Source of the DNA: Thiomonas sp.
GTDB taxonomy: Bacteria > Pseudomonadota > Gammaproteobacteria > Burkholderiales > Burkholderiaceae_C
Length of the DNA: 59,151 nt
Assembly: GCA_027311065.1 (NCBI GenBank)
Contig: DAICZP010000090.1
Span: 1-59,151 of the forward strand
Direction: 5' to 3'
The position numbers and the translations under genes are program-made. This document shows, piece by piece, positions 29,035 through 37,949 of the stretch; position 1 is the first letter of the stretch; each line of letters begins with the position of its first letter. The notes beneath the pieces are model-generated. The model was not told the origin of the DNA, ran no database searches, and saw nothing but the letters and a program-made list of their open reading frames with translations.

Positions 29035-29147
29035 TTCTTTCCAGGCGCGCGCCCGCGGCGCCGACAGCACCGTTACGCTGGCGGCGTGGGTTGGATGGGG
29101 ACGCTTTTCCGCCGCTCACGTCGTCACCACACAAAGAGGAGACACGC

Positions 29148-29729
29148 ATGGAGACCTTCAGCGTTGCCGTCATTGTTGGCAGCCTGCGACATGAATCCAG
29201 CAACCGCAGACTTGCCGATGCACTCGCTCGACTTGCCCCAGCAAACCTGCTTTTCGAGCAGATCGACATCGGTAACTTGCCACTGTTCAATCAGGACGCC
29301 GAGCGGACGGATTGCCCGCCTGTTTCCCACTTTCGCGCGGCGGTGCAGCATGCGCATGCTGTCGTGTTCGTTACTCCCGAATACAATCGGTCGATTCCGG
29401 GGCCGCTGAAAAATGCGATCGACCAAGGCTCTCGCCCTGCGGGACAGAGCATATGGGCCGGCAAGCCAGCAGGCATCCTGGGCATCAGTCCGGGACCTCT
29501 TGGCACGGCTCCTGCCCAGCAGCATCTGCGCAACGTGCTGGCGTGTCTCGACATGCAAACGATGGCGCAACCAGATGTCTACCTCCAATACAAGGAAGCC
29601 ATGTTCTCGATCGATGGCCAGATCGGAGACTCCGCGCGCCCACTGCTCGAACGCTGGATGGCAGGCTTTGCGCGCTGGGTTGCATGGCATTCCCATTCCC
29701 ATTCCGATTGCGTGCAGGCCGAACAATGA
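29148..29729 (+). CDS. NAD(P)H-dependent FMN reductase
   Basis: 193-residue flavodoxin-fold reductase. The FMN phosphate loop is GSLRHESSNRRLADAL and the second motif FVTPEYNRSIPGPLKNAID is characteristic of NADPH-dependent FMN/azo-/quinone reductases. ATG 29148 follows AGAGGAG. Its stop overlaps the next gene, a LysR regulator (ATGA). It may reduce flavin or a quinone arising from aromatic catabolism; that role is inferred from location and operator B only. Confidence 0.9.
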   Translation: METFSVAVIVGSLRHESSNRRLADALARLAPANLLFEQIDIGNLPLFNQDAERTDCPPVSHFRAAVQHAHAVVFVTPEYNRSIPGPLKNAIDQGSRPAGQSIWAGKPAGILGISPGPLGTAPAQQHLRNVLACLDMQTMAQPDVYLQYKEAMFSIDGQIGDSARPLLERWMAGFARWVAWHSHSHSDCVQAEQ

Positions 29730-30649
29730 AGCTGAACGCTTTGCAGGCACTCGTCGCCGCCATCGAGGATGGCAGCTTGCGAAGAGCCGGGAAACGCCTG
29801 GGCTATTCCCAGCCGGCACTGACCAAGATGATCAAAGACCTCGAACTTGAACTCACCGCACCCCTCCTGGTGCGAAACACCCGCGGAGTGGTTCCAACCA
29901 TTCAGGGAAAACTCTTGTTCGAGCACGCCCGTCGCGTCAAACAGGAGATTGACAACGCGACACAAAAAATCGCACGACTCGGCGGATCAATATGCTGCGA
30001 GGTGAATATCACCTCCGTCCCGGTTGCCCTCATGCTGCTGGTACCGGAGGCGATGCGAACATTCGCGCCAGAATTTCCCGAGGTGCATTTGCGTGTCAAC
30101 GAGGAACTATATCTTGAGCAACTGCAGCAACTGCGCTCGGGCGCCGTCGACATCGCCGTCGGCGGTGCTCCACCGAATCTTGCGCAGGGCGAATTTCATG
30201 TCGAGGAACTGATGTCGACGACGATGATTGTGGTCGCTGGAAAGGGCAGCAGGCACGCACGATCACGCAGCTTGCACGACCTCGCCAATGCCAAGTGGGT
30301 AGACATCAATACCGCCACGGACAGTGGCTACACAAAAGATTTCTTCAAACGCTGGGACATACCCGCCCCTCCGATCGGCGCAGTGGTGAATTCCACACTG
30401 GCGCTACTTGCGCTCATCGCGACCGGCGACTACGTGGGCTTGGTGCCTGAGCAAATCATGCACCATGCCTTGGCGAGCGGTCAGATTGAAAGCGTACCCA
30501 TCAAGGAAACCGGACTTCCAATTCGCATTGATGCCATCGTACGCGCGAGCAATCACGTCACCCCGGCGGTGCGCCACTTCATTGCGCAACTGCATCGCGC
30601 TGCAAAGCGTTACGGATACTGCCAACAACCTCGCGCATGGGCCGCCTGA
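29726..30649 (+). CDS. LysR-family transcriptional regulator
   Basis: 307-residue LysR regulator. The N-terminal winged helix is LQALVAAIEDGSLRRAGKRLGYSQPALTKMIK, and a full effector-binding domain follows. ATG 29726 overlaps the FMN reductase stop, so the two genes are coupled. No target promoter can be assigned from position; it is followed by a large hairpin. Confidence 0.92.
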   Translation: MKLNALQALVAAIEDGSLRRAGKRLGYSQPALTKMIKDLELELTAPLLVRNTRGVVPTIQGKLLFEHARRVKQEIDNATQKIARLGGSICCEVNITSVPVALMLLVPEAMRTFAPEFPEVHLRVNEELYLEQLQQLRSGAVDIAVGGAPPNLAQGEFHVEELMSTTMIVVAGKGSRHARSRSLHDLANAKWVDINTATDSGYTKDFFKRWDIPAPPIGAVVNSTLALLALIATGDYVGLVPEQIMHHALASGQIESVPIKETGLPIRIDAIVRASNHVTPAVRHFIAQLHRAAKRYGYCQQPRAWAA

Positions 30650-30708
30650 TGCCCATAAAATAATTCGCTGATCCGGATCAAGCCGTTCGGCTCATGCCTC
30701 GACGATTT

Positions 30709-30737
30709 GGGGGTTACCAGCTTCGCTGGTAACCCCC
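30709..30737. terminator. Bidirectional hairpin between convergent LysR and binding-protein genes
   Basis: A perfect 12-bp stem GGGGGTTACCAG / CTGGTAACCCCC with a 5-base CTTCG loop. It starts 60 bases after the LysR stop and ends 8 bases before the stop of the convergent binding-protein gene. T-runs are poor on both sides, so it may act with Rho or as an mRNA 3' end. Confidence 0.65.
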
Positions 30738-30745
30738 GGCTTTGA

Positions 30746-31909
30746 TTACTTCGAGAGCTTCGAAGCGCTGGCCGGAAATTCCTTGATCACGACCTGTTTA
30801 CCACTCTCGACCTTCACAATGTAGCTTTGGCGGATGATATCGCCATTCGGCTCGTAGCTCAGATCCATCAAAACACCTGGGTTTTCCTTGGCGCTCAGTT
30901 GCATATGATGCAGTGCGTTTGCCAAAGCCTGCGAATCAAACTTGCCCAGCTTAACCGTCGCGGCTTTTACCGTCTGCATTGCAATGTAGCCCTTGAAGCT
31001 ATTCTGATCCGGAACCGCGTGGTATTTATTCTGATAATCCGCTACAAATTTTTGCACCAACGGCGATTTCGTTGCTGTCGTCAAACCAACCTGACAATAA
31101 ACACCGTCGGCGGCACTCTTTGCAAGCGAGATCACCGAGGGGTTTGCAAGCGATGATTGACCGACAATCGGCTTTGCGAAACCATACTTACGCAACTGCA
31201 CAAGGAAGCGCGCGTCGCCACCTTCATTCAAATAAAGAAAAAGCGCATCAGGCTTGCTACCTTGCACTTTCAGGATGGCGCTAGTGTAGTCGACCTGCCC
31301 TTGCTCAACCGGGATATCGGTGACCACGCTGGCGCCAAGCTTCTCCAAATCGGCGCGGATACTGTCACGGCCGTCTTTACCGAAATCATTGTTGACCCAG
31401 ACCAGTGCAACCTTCTTGGCATGCAAATCCTGCGTCAGGAAACTCGCAACAGACGGCATCGACTGCGCTTGATCAAGCGAGGTACGAAATACATAACCAT
31501 TACCTTGCGCAGTGATGTTGTTGGCTTCTGCACCGACCAGATCCGGAATCTTCGCCAAAGCCGCCTGTTTTTCGCTGATGATCACCGAACCCGAAAATCC
31601 CGGCCCGAGAATTGCATAAGCGCCATCGTCGGCAGCCTTGCGGATCAATGCGCTCGCCACGCTTGGGTTCGACTGCGTATCAAAATCGCGGAATGCGATC
31701 TGGCGCCCCAAAATTCCGCCGCTGGCGTTGATTTCTTTCACGGCCATCTTCGCGCCGTTGTCGAAATTCGTTCCAGAAATCGCCCCGGCTCCCGACAATT
31801 CCTCCACGGCATCGATTTTTACCGTCGGCGCTGCAGATGCCACGTGCAAGACGCCGCCATGCGCGACCACTAGGGACGCGGTCAACGCTGCGAATTTCAG
31901 ATATTTCAT
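30746..31909 (-). CDS. ABC transporter periplasmic binding protein (LivK family)
   Basis: 387-residue periplasmic binding protein of the branched-chain amino acid/amide/aromatic acid (HAAT) class. The signal peptide is cleaved after ASA at residue 26, and the mature protein starts APTVKIDAVEELSG. Typical blocks are GAKMAVKEINASGGILGR and AILGPGFSGSVIISEKQA. It follows the long leftward operon after a 480-base gap and has its own possible promoter. No liv permease genes are adjacent; the nearest set is LivHMGF at 47387-50673, so it is the likely partner. Ligand unknown. Confidence 0.9.
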   Translation of the reverse strand: MKYLKFAALTASLVVAHGGVLHVASAAPTVKIDAVEELSGAGAISGTNFDNGAKMAVKEINASGGILGRQIAFRDFDTQSNPSVASALIRKAADDGAYAILGPGFSGSVIISEKQAALAKIPDLVGAEANNITAQGNGYVFRTSLDQAQSMPSVASFLTQDLHAKKVALVWVNNDFGKDGRDSIRADLEKLGASVVTDIPVEQGQVDYTSAILKVQGSKPDALFLYLNEGGDARFLVQLRKYGFAKPIVGQSSLANPSVISLAKSAADGVYCQVGLTTATKSPLVQKFVADYQNKYHAVPDQNSFKGYIAMQTVKAATVKLGKFDSQALANALHHMQLSAKENPGVLMDLSYEPNGDIIRQSYIVKVESGKQVVIKEFPASASKLSK

Positions 31910-31940
31910 GCGAATCTCCTCTTCCTATGAGTTGTCAATA

Positions 31941-31967
31941 TTTATAATCTGTTGGCCATAGCGTCAA
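31941..31967 (-). promoter_or_regulatory. Possible sigma-70 promoter for the binding-protein gene
   Basis: On the minus strand TTGACG (31962-31967) and TATAAA (31941-31946) are separated by 15 bp, slightly short of ideal, 32 bp before the start codon. The sequence around is AT-rich, unlike the rest of the window. Confidence 0.35.
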
Positions 31968-32389
31968 CGACCATCCCAGACAAAGAGTGTGCGGAACATC
32001 ACATTGATTTTCATATGCGATCATCCGCGCATCCAGAACACAATTATCGTAAATTTATCATCGAATAGGATCAGTTAAAACCCTTATACGTATTTTTTAT
32101 CGCGCCAGGAATGAGCGATCAAGGCGGCCGCACGGTGATGCGAGCTCATTATTGCGTTGTACTACACCGTATTTTTTCATTAGCACACATCCCAAGCAAG
32201 GCTCCGCCTTGTCGCTGTGCAACATGCAAGTGTCTGACGGCTTGTTCGATTAACAAAGTGAGCCTACTGCGCATCGGCATAACGTCGGACGCGCTGGCCG
32301 GTGGCTGGCGCTACGCTGTTCGAAAGTGACGCTGCGCTGGAGCAGGTTGAAAACCGACCATGAAACTAAAGCACCTTCCCAGTTTGCTT
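31968..32389. other. AT-rich intergenic region before the binding-protein gene
   Basis: About 420 bases after the end of the leftward catabolic operon. The GC content dips markedly around 31980-32110. An element near 32014-32033 (ATGCGATCATCCGCGCAT) matches one half of the IclR-type palindrome but lacks the tandem partner. No gene or RNA was recognised. Confidence 0.45.
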
Positions 32390-33232
32390 TCAATCGAACT
32401 GGAACAACTGGCGCGCACTTTCGAACATCAGCTGATGGCGGTCTTCCGGGGAAAACATGCGCTCCCAGCGCCGCAGCATCGGACCGAAATCAAGGCGGAA
32501 TGGCGCCTTGAGATAAGGCCAGTCCGAGGCCCAGATGCAGTGCTGCACGCCAAATGCCTGCACCAGCGCGTGGATGTATGGTTCAACATCGTTAAACGGA
32601 AACGGAGACGCGGCAAACTTGGCCTCCCCAGAAAGCTTGACAACCGCCCGACGCTCCCGACCGAGCGCAAGCAGCGTCGCAAACCCCGGCTGCGCGAGTC
32701 CGCGCGATACGACGGGCCGACCGCAGTGATCGAACATCAAACGCAAGTCAGCAATACCGTCGATCAGAGGCAGAAGTTCGGCCAGCTGGTCACCCTCGAT
32801 CTGGAACTGCGCCCACATGCCAAGCTCGGCGAGTCTCCGCAACAGCGGCACCATGCCGCCGTAGTGCGCGACGCCGTAAATCGCCGGATTGAAGGCGAGC
32901 CCGATGACGCCTCGCGCCTTCAACGTCGCCAGCGTCTCCAACGGGACATCCAGGGGAAGCACCGCGATGCCCTTGAATTTACCGCGTCCAGTGTCGAGCG
33001 CATGCAGCAGACAGCTGTTGTCGACGTTGTAGCCTGAGTTCGGCCCGACCAGCAGCGCATGCGTCACGTTGAAGCACGCCATAACCTGCTCAAAATAGTC
33101 CTGCCCGCCGACCTCCTGGCCTTGCGGACGATAGGTGACGTCCGGCGCGTAGGGAAAATGCGCAGGATCGAGCAGATGACAATGGGTGTCGATTTTTGCC
33201 TGGTCGAAGACGTTCATGGCAGTACTGGACAT
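32390..33232 (-). CDS. Amidohydrolase (COG3618, 2-pyrone-dicarboxylate lactonase-like)
   Basis: 280-residue TIM-barrel hydrolase of the amidohydrolase-2 family, related to 2-pyrone-4,6-dicarboxylate hydrolase and other lactonases. Metal-site features are the DTHCHLLDP start (His17, His19), FDHCGRP and the C-terminal ASDWPY Asp. It lies 5 bases after aroE, the last gene of the eleven-gene leftward operon. Lactone hydrolysis in a ring-degradation pathway fits, but no ring-cleaving dioxygenase is present in the window. Confidence 0.83.
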   Translation of the reverse strand: MSSTAMNVFDQAKIDTHCHLLDPAHFPYAPDVTYRPQGQEVGGQDYFEQVMACFNVTHALLVGPNSGYNVDNSCLLHALDTGRGKFKGIAVLPLDVPLETLATLKARGVIGLAFNPAIYGVAHYGGMVPLLRRLAELGMWAQFQIEGDQLAELLPLIDGIADLRLMFDHCGRPVVSRGLAQPGFATLLALGRERRAVVKLSGEAKFAASPFPFNDVEPYIHALVQAFGVQHCIWASDWPYLKAPFRLDFGPMLRRWERMFSPEDRHQLMFESARQLFQFD

Positions 33233-33237
33233 CGCGT

Positions 33238-34074
33238 TCAGAACGTCGCAGCCAACGCTGCGCGCAGCGCAGCGTTGATGCTGGGCTTCACCCCGAACCA
33301 CAGTTCGAAACCGCGCCTGGCTTGATTGAGCAACATGCCTAGCCCGTTTACGGTGACATTGCCCCTTGCGCGCGCCGCGGCAAGGAGCGGAGTCTCCAAC
33401 GGAATGTAAATTACATCGGAAACCAGCGCGGAACGCGGCAGTCGATTCAACGGTAGATCCAGCGCTGGCTGACCGTGCATGCCCTGGTTCGTGGTGTTGA
33501 TGAGCAGGGCAACATCGGCAATCGCCTCCGCCCGAACGCTCCAGTCATGCACTTCAACCGCCGCACCAAATTCTGCTGCGAGCGCCTCGGCCTTGCCCCT
33601 GGTCCGATTGAGTAGTCGGATACGCGAGGCGCCTTCGTCGAGCAGGCTGAGCACGACGGCTCGCGCAGCCCCGCCAGCGCCAAGCACAGTGATGGGCCCG
33701 TCCGTTGCGCGCCAGTCAGGCTTGGCATCACGCAGCGATTGCAGGTAGCCATAGCCGTCAAAGTTATATCCGGTCAGTGCTCCATCGGACCCCGCCACCA
33801 CGGTATTGACTGCGCCCATGCGGCGGGCCAGCGGATCGACAACGTCAAGCAACGACATAATCGCGACCTTGTGCGGAATCGTGACATTGCAGCCAGCAAT
33901 GCCAAGTGACCGCAAGCCACGCACCGCATCATCCAGCGCGTCCGACTTGACGGGAAACAACCCGTACGCCGCCTGAAGGCCATGTTCGCGTATCCAAAAA
34001 TTGTGAATGACAGGCGACCGCGAGTGCGCAACTGGCCAACCCAGCACGCCAGCAAATTTGAAGGTTTTTTCCAT
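33238..34074 (-). CDS. aroE: Shikimate dehydrogenase, canonical AroE type (paralogue 2)
   Basis: 278-residue NAD(P)-dependent shikimate/quinate dehydrogenase. It has the substrate motif HSRSP (S-x-S), the catalytic Lys in VTIPHK, Asp in GYNFDGYGY, the nucleotide loop GAGGAARAVVLSL and a NRT motif (LLNRTRGK), which usually signals NADP use. The C-terminal GLGMLLNQARRGFELWFG is standard. It sits inside a catabolic operon between citryl-CoA lyase-like and amidohydrolase genes (gaps 12 and 5 bases), so a degradative role is likelier than biosynthesis. Confidence 0.92.
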   Translation of the reverse strand: MEKTFKFAGVLGWPVAHSRSPVIHNFWIREHGLQAAYGLFPVKSDALDDAVRGLRSLGIAGCNVTIPHKVAIMSLLDVVDPLARRMGAVNTVVAGSDGALTGYNFDGYGYLQSLRDAKPDWRATDGPITVLGAGGAARAVVLSLLDEGASRIRLLNRTRGKAEALAAEFGAAVEVHDWSVRAEAIADVALLINTTNQGMHGQPALDLPLNRLPRSALVSDVIYIPLETPLLAAARARGNVTVNGLGMLLNQARRGFELWFGVKPSINAALRAALAATF

Positions 34075-34086
34075 ATTCTCTCCAGG

Positions 34087-34929
34087 TCAGGCTTCGCGCG
34101 CAGGTGGAAGCTCACGCCGCGCGGGGCCGGTGTAGGTGTAGGGGATTTCCTTCGGCATTGGCCCCTTGATACGGGCGCCTTGCTGCTTTTGCTCCCATGC
34201 GTGCGCCAGGATCCCGACCGAGCGTGACAAAATGAACAAACCACGGCCGAGTTCGGGTTCGAAGCCCAGTTCGCAAAAAATGACTGCGGTGATGCCGTCG
34301 ATATTCATCGGAATATGGCGCCCCTTGGCCACGGCCAGCGCAGTCTCGACCGCGCGGCCGATCGCTGCAAAGCGGCCGCTGACCACGCCATCGGCAACCG
34401 CCCTTTCAACGAGCCCGAACAGAGGCGCGGTGCGTGGATCGACTGGATGGAAACGGTGGCCAAAACCGGGAATGATCTTGATACCGGCGGCCCGCCAACG
34501 CGCGAGCACAGCCTCTGTCGCACGCGCAAAATCACCGTCCAACGATTCCGAGGCAATGTCCAGGTAGAGCTGCATGCACTGCTGGCCGGCGCCGCCATGC
34601 ACGTCATCAAGCACATTGATCGCGGACGCCATCGCTCCATTGACCGGCAGACCGCAGCTCACCGCCATGCGCGAAATCGCAATTGACGGCGCGTGCGGAC
34701 CGTGGTCGACGCCAGGCACCAACGCCGCTTCCAGCAGATCTGATTGCGCGCGGCTTGGCAACTCTCCCCGCAACATGAGCCAGATCATGTCCGGAAAACG
34801 CGCCCGGCCAATCAACTGCTCAACAGGATAACCGCGAATTGCGATTTTTCCGGGATGGATGTCGATGATGGATGTCGACCACCAGTCAGAAGCTTTTTGC
34901 AACCTGTCCGCTTCGAGGTTTAATTCCAT
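34087..34929 (-). CDS. Citryl-CoA lyase / citrate synthase-like protein
   Basis: 280-residue short member of the citrate synthase superfamily, similar to proteins annotated as citryl-CoA lyase. All three catalytic positions are kept: His111 (HGGAGQQ), His158 (PGFGHRFHP) and Asp211 (MNIDG). It lacks the N-terminal part of full citrate synthases, as do stand-alone lyase types. ATG 34929 follows GAGGAG. It lies 10 bases downstream of the acylating aldehyde dehydrogenase. Likely reaction: Claisen-type cleavage or formation between an acyl-CoA such as acetyl-CoA and a 2-oxo acid. The real substrate is unknown. Confidence 0.8.
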   Translation of the reverse strand: MELNLEADRLQKASDWWSTSIIDIHPGKIAIRGYPVEQLIGRARFPDMIWLMLRGELPSRAQSDLLEAALVPGVDHGPHAPSIAISRMAVSCGLPVNGAMASAINVLDDVHGGAGQQCMQLYLDIASESLDGDFARATEAVLARWRAAGIKIIPGFGHRFHPVDPRTAPLFGLVERAVADGVVSGRFAAIGRAVETALAVAKGRHIPMNIDGITAVIFCELGFEPELGRGLFILSRSVGILAHAWEQKQQGARIKGPMPKEIPYTYTGPARRELPPAREA

Positions 34930-34939
34930 CGTGTACTCC

Positions 34940-36364
34940 TCACGCCTCAAGTGCGGGATCGTAAAAATCGCCGAACAGCTCGGCATCGGCTGGGCGATCT
35001 TCCTTGATCGGCAGCGAGACCCATGTTGTATTCATGTAGTGCTTCAGGTGCACATTCTCCGATACGACGTTGCCGCCCCATGTGCCGCAGCCCAGGCTCG
35101 ACGTCATCGGCATGCCATTGTTGAACGCGCCGGCGTTGGCCTTGGACTGTGGCTGGCGCACCATGATTCGGCTTACCGGAGCCGCCAGCGCGAGGCGGTG
35201 GATGTGCTCTGCACTAAAGGAGTAAATGCCGCAGGAATGGCCCTTGCCGCCAACTTCGTAAACCCTCCTCATCATGTCAAGGGCTTCTTCAAAGTCAACG
35301 TATGAGTAAACCGCCAGAAGCGTCGTGAGCTTCTCGCGTGAAAAAGGATGCTGGCGTCCGATTCCATCGCCATGCACAACGATGAATTTGCGGTCATCGG
35401 GTATGGTGAACCCCGCCGCGCGCGCCAATTGCTGGGGTGCGACTGCCACCGTGTCGGGGAGCCGGTGACCTTCGTCATCCCACATGACGCGGCGCAGCGC
35501 GTCCTTCTCCGCTTGCGATGCCATGTATCCGCCTTCGACTTGCAGTTGGCACAGCATGGCGTCAAACACGGTTGCTTCAATGATCAAATTGCCATCCGCC
35601 GAGCAACCCGAGCCAAAATCCGATGTCTTGGATTGACGCGTGTTGCGCGCCGCCTCGATGATGTCGGCGGTTTCGTCGATGATCATGGTCGAGTTGCCGG
35701 CGCCGACACCATAGGCCGGCGTCCCCGAGCTATATGCAGCGCGTACCATCGGCTGCCCGCCGGTGGCGATGACCAAATCGGCGCGGGCCATCAGCGCCTG
35801 CGACATCGGAATGTTGACCTTGGTCAGGCATTGCAGCAGATCGGGTGGTGCACCTTCGCGCTCAAGCGCCTCACGCATCAACCTCACGGTCTCGAACGAT
35901 GTATTCTTCGATCGCGGGTGCGGAGAAAAGATCACGGCATCGCGGGCCTTGATCGCGTAGATGGCGTTGCCGGCCGGCGTCAGATCAGGATTTGTCGTCG
36001 GCACGATGCAAGCGATCACGCCTACTGGTTTGCCATACTTTGCGATTCCCTTCTCCGGAATTTCCTCGATGATGCCAACGCTTTTCTGGCGTAGCGCGTC
36101 GCGCAGAACACCGCGAATCTTCATGCGTTTGTTCATTCGACTTTCCGGGTCGCCGAGGCCGCTCTCGGCGACCCCCTCGTCGACCAGCCGTGTGAAAGTC
36201 GCCTTGTTGGCCACTGCCCACCCGATCGCCTGGCACAAGCGATCGACCCGAGCTTGATCGTATGTTTCGATGATTGCCAATGCCACGCGAGCACGCTCGA
36301 ACGCCATGTCGAGTTCAATCTGCTGCTCTTCGGTAATGCCCTTGTTGATTGGGGATCCAAGCAT
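34940..36364 (-). CDS. CoA-acylating aldehyde dehydrogenase (sulfoacetaldehyde/acetaldehyde dehydrogenase-like)
   Basis: 474-residue aldehyde dehydrogenase of the CoA-acylating group, related to EutE/AdhE aldehyde domains and to sulfoacetaldehyde dehydrogenase SauS. The catalytic Cys254 is in SGCSADGNLI, and the cofactor loop is VIACIVPTTNP. It would convert an aldehyde plus CoA into an acyl-CoA with NAD(P)H, or the reverse. The operon position next to a citrate-synthase-fold lyase and a second, hydrolytic aldehyde dehydrogenase suggests short aldehyde intermediates. Confidence 0.85.
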   Translation of the reverse strand: MLGSPINKGITEEQQIELDMAFERARVALAIIETYDQARVDRLCQAIGWAVANKATFTRLVDEGVAESGLGDPESRMNKRMKIRGVLRDALRQKSVGIIEEIPEKGIAKYGKPVGVIACIVPTTNPDLTPAGNAIYAIKARDAVIFSPHPRSKNTSFETVRLMREALEREGAPPDLLQCLTKVNIPMSQALMARADLVIATGGQPMVRAAYSSGTPAYGVGAGNSTMIIDETADIIEAARNTRQSKTSDFGSGCSADGNLIIEATVFDAMLCQLQVEGGYMASQAEKDALRRVMWDDEGHRLPDTVAVAPQQLARAAGFTIPDDRKFIVVHGDGIGRQHPFSREKLTTLLAVYSYVDFEEALDMMRRVYEVGGKGHSCGIYSFSAEHIHRLALAAPVSRIMVRQPQSKANAGAFNNGMPMTSSLGCGTWGGNVVSENVHLKHYMNTTWVSLPIKEDRPADAELFGDFYDPALEA

Positions 36365-36416
36365 TCTTGATTATCTCGCGGTCGATGAATCGTTCAATGT
36401 CGTGCGACGCTGCGCT

Positions 36417-37907
36417 TCAGCGCCGCACAAAGGGATTGACCACGTCAAGTTCCGACGACAGCCAGACGCATTTTGTTTCGAGGTATTCCCGTATCGCGTC
36501 GACACCCGACTCGCGCCCGATGCCGGATCGCTTGTAGCCTCCGAAGGGCGAGGTGTAGCTCGTGGCGCGGTAGTTGTTGACCCAAATGGTGCCAGCTTTC
36601 ACGCGCTCGATGACGTAGAGTGCGCGCTGCAGGCTCCGGGTCCAGACGCCTGCTGCCAACCCAAACTGCACATCATTGGCGATGCGCACCGCGTCGGCTT
36701 CATCGTCGAACGGAATCACCGCCAGGACCGGCCCGAAAACCTCCTCTTGCGCAATACGCATACGGTTATCGACGTCAACGAAAATCGTCGGCTCGATGAA
36801 CTGCCCACCGCCGAACTCGCGCCGCGCGCGCCCACCGAGCACGCAGCGCGCACCCTCGGCCCTGGCGATCTCGATGTAGGACATAATCTTTTCGAACTGC
36901 GGACGCGTCGCGATTGGTCCGATCTGCGTGCTCGCATCTGTGGGATCGCCAAGGCGTGCTGCTGAAGCGAACTCGACCAGCCGCTGCACAAAGGCATCGT
37001 GAATGCTGCGTTGCACCAGCAGGCGCGAGCCGGCTTGGCAGGTCTGCCCGGCCGCGGCGAAGATGCCGCTGACCGCGCCGAGCATGGCCCGCTCGAGGTC
37101 GGCATCGTCGAAGACGATATTGGGCGACTTGCCGCCCAGCTCCAAGGTCACCGTCTTCAGGCCGCGCGCGGCCGCCTCGTAGATTTTCTGTCCGGCGATT
37201 TCACCACCGGTGAACCCTATGTGCGCGACGTCCGGGTGATTCACCAGCGGAACGCCCACTTCTTCCCCAAAACCGGTCACGACGTTGACGACGCCCGGCG
37301 GATAACCCGCTTCTGAAAACAAAGCGGCAAATTCAAGCATCGAAGCTGACGTGAACTCCGAGGGTTTGATCACCACCGTGCAGCCAGCCGCGAGCGCCGG
37401 GGCGAGCTTCCAACTCGTGAGCGTCAGTGGTGAGTTCCAGGGCGTGATGATCGCCACGACGCCTTTGGGCTCATGGCGCGTAAACGCCAACACACCTGCC
37501 TTGTCAGTCGGGATGACGTCCCCCTGCACCTTGTCGGCCAGCCCGGCGTAGTAATGAAAATACTCAGCGAGGTAATTCACCTGAGTGAGAACCTCAGCTG
37601 CCACCTTGCCATTGTCACGCTGCTCGATGCGTGCAAGTCGCGGTGCGTGCGCGACGATCAGCTCAGCCACGCGGCGAAGCAAGGCGCCGCGACGTGAAGC
37701 ACTGAACGTTGGCCACGGCCCGTCTTCAAAGGCGAGCCTCGCCGCACCGACCGCACGATCGACGTCGGCCGCGGAACCGCGTGCAATCAACGCCCAGTCC
37801 TTGCCTGTGTAAGGATTCTGCGTCGGGAAATAGTCCGCGACGATGGGAGGCGTTGGCGCGCCGTTGATGTAGAGCTCGTAACGCGGCAGCATTTCAACTT
37901 GTGACAT
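36417..37907 (-). CDS. NAD(P)-dependent aldehyde dehydrogenase
   Basis: 496-residue classical aldehyde dehydrogenase. Motifs: ITPWNSPLTLTSWKLAPALAAG, the catalytic Glu in TLELGGKSPNIVF and Cys in AAAGQTCQAGSR. It oxidises an aldehyde to an acid and is similar in layout to betaine-aldehyde and hydroxymuconic-semialdehyde dehydrogenases. The start MSQVEMLPRY is at 37907. It follows aroD by 42 bases in the leftward operon. Substrate cannot be named. Confidence 0.93.
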   Translation of the reverse strand: MSQVEMLPRYELYINGAPTPPIVADYFPTQNPYTGKDWALIARGSAADVDRAVGAARLAFEDGPWPTFSASRRGALLRRVAELIVAHAPRLARIEQRDNGKVAAEVLTQVNYLAEYFHYYAGLADKVQGDVIPTDKAGVLAFTRHEPKGVVAIITPWNSPLTLTSWKLAPALAAGCTVVIKPSEFTSASMLEFAALFSEAGYPPGVVNVVTGFGEEVGVPLVNHPDVAHIGFTGGEIAGQKIYEAAARGLKTVTLELGGKSPNIVFDDADLERAMLGAVSGIFAAAGQTCQAGSRLLVQRSIHDAFVQRLVEFASAARLGDPTDASTQIGPIATRPQFEKIMSYIEIARAEGARCVLGGRARREFGGGQFIEPTIFVDVDNRMRIAQEEVFGPVLAVIPFDDEADAVRIANDVQFGLAAGVWTRSLQRALYVIERVKAGTIWVNNYRATSYTSPFGGYKRSGIGRESGVDAIREYLETKCVWLSSELDVVNPFVRR

Positions 37908-37949
37908 ATCTATCCAGTGTGCAAAGCGTCCATCACCGGGCTGGACGCG

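Noticed and set aside
32390-33232. Protocatechuate 4,5-cleavage (Lig) pathway
   Set aside because: Only a LigI-like amidohydrolase is seen; no LigAB dioxygenase, LigC, LigJ or LigK homologue occurs in the window.
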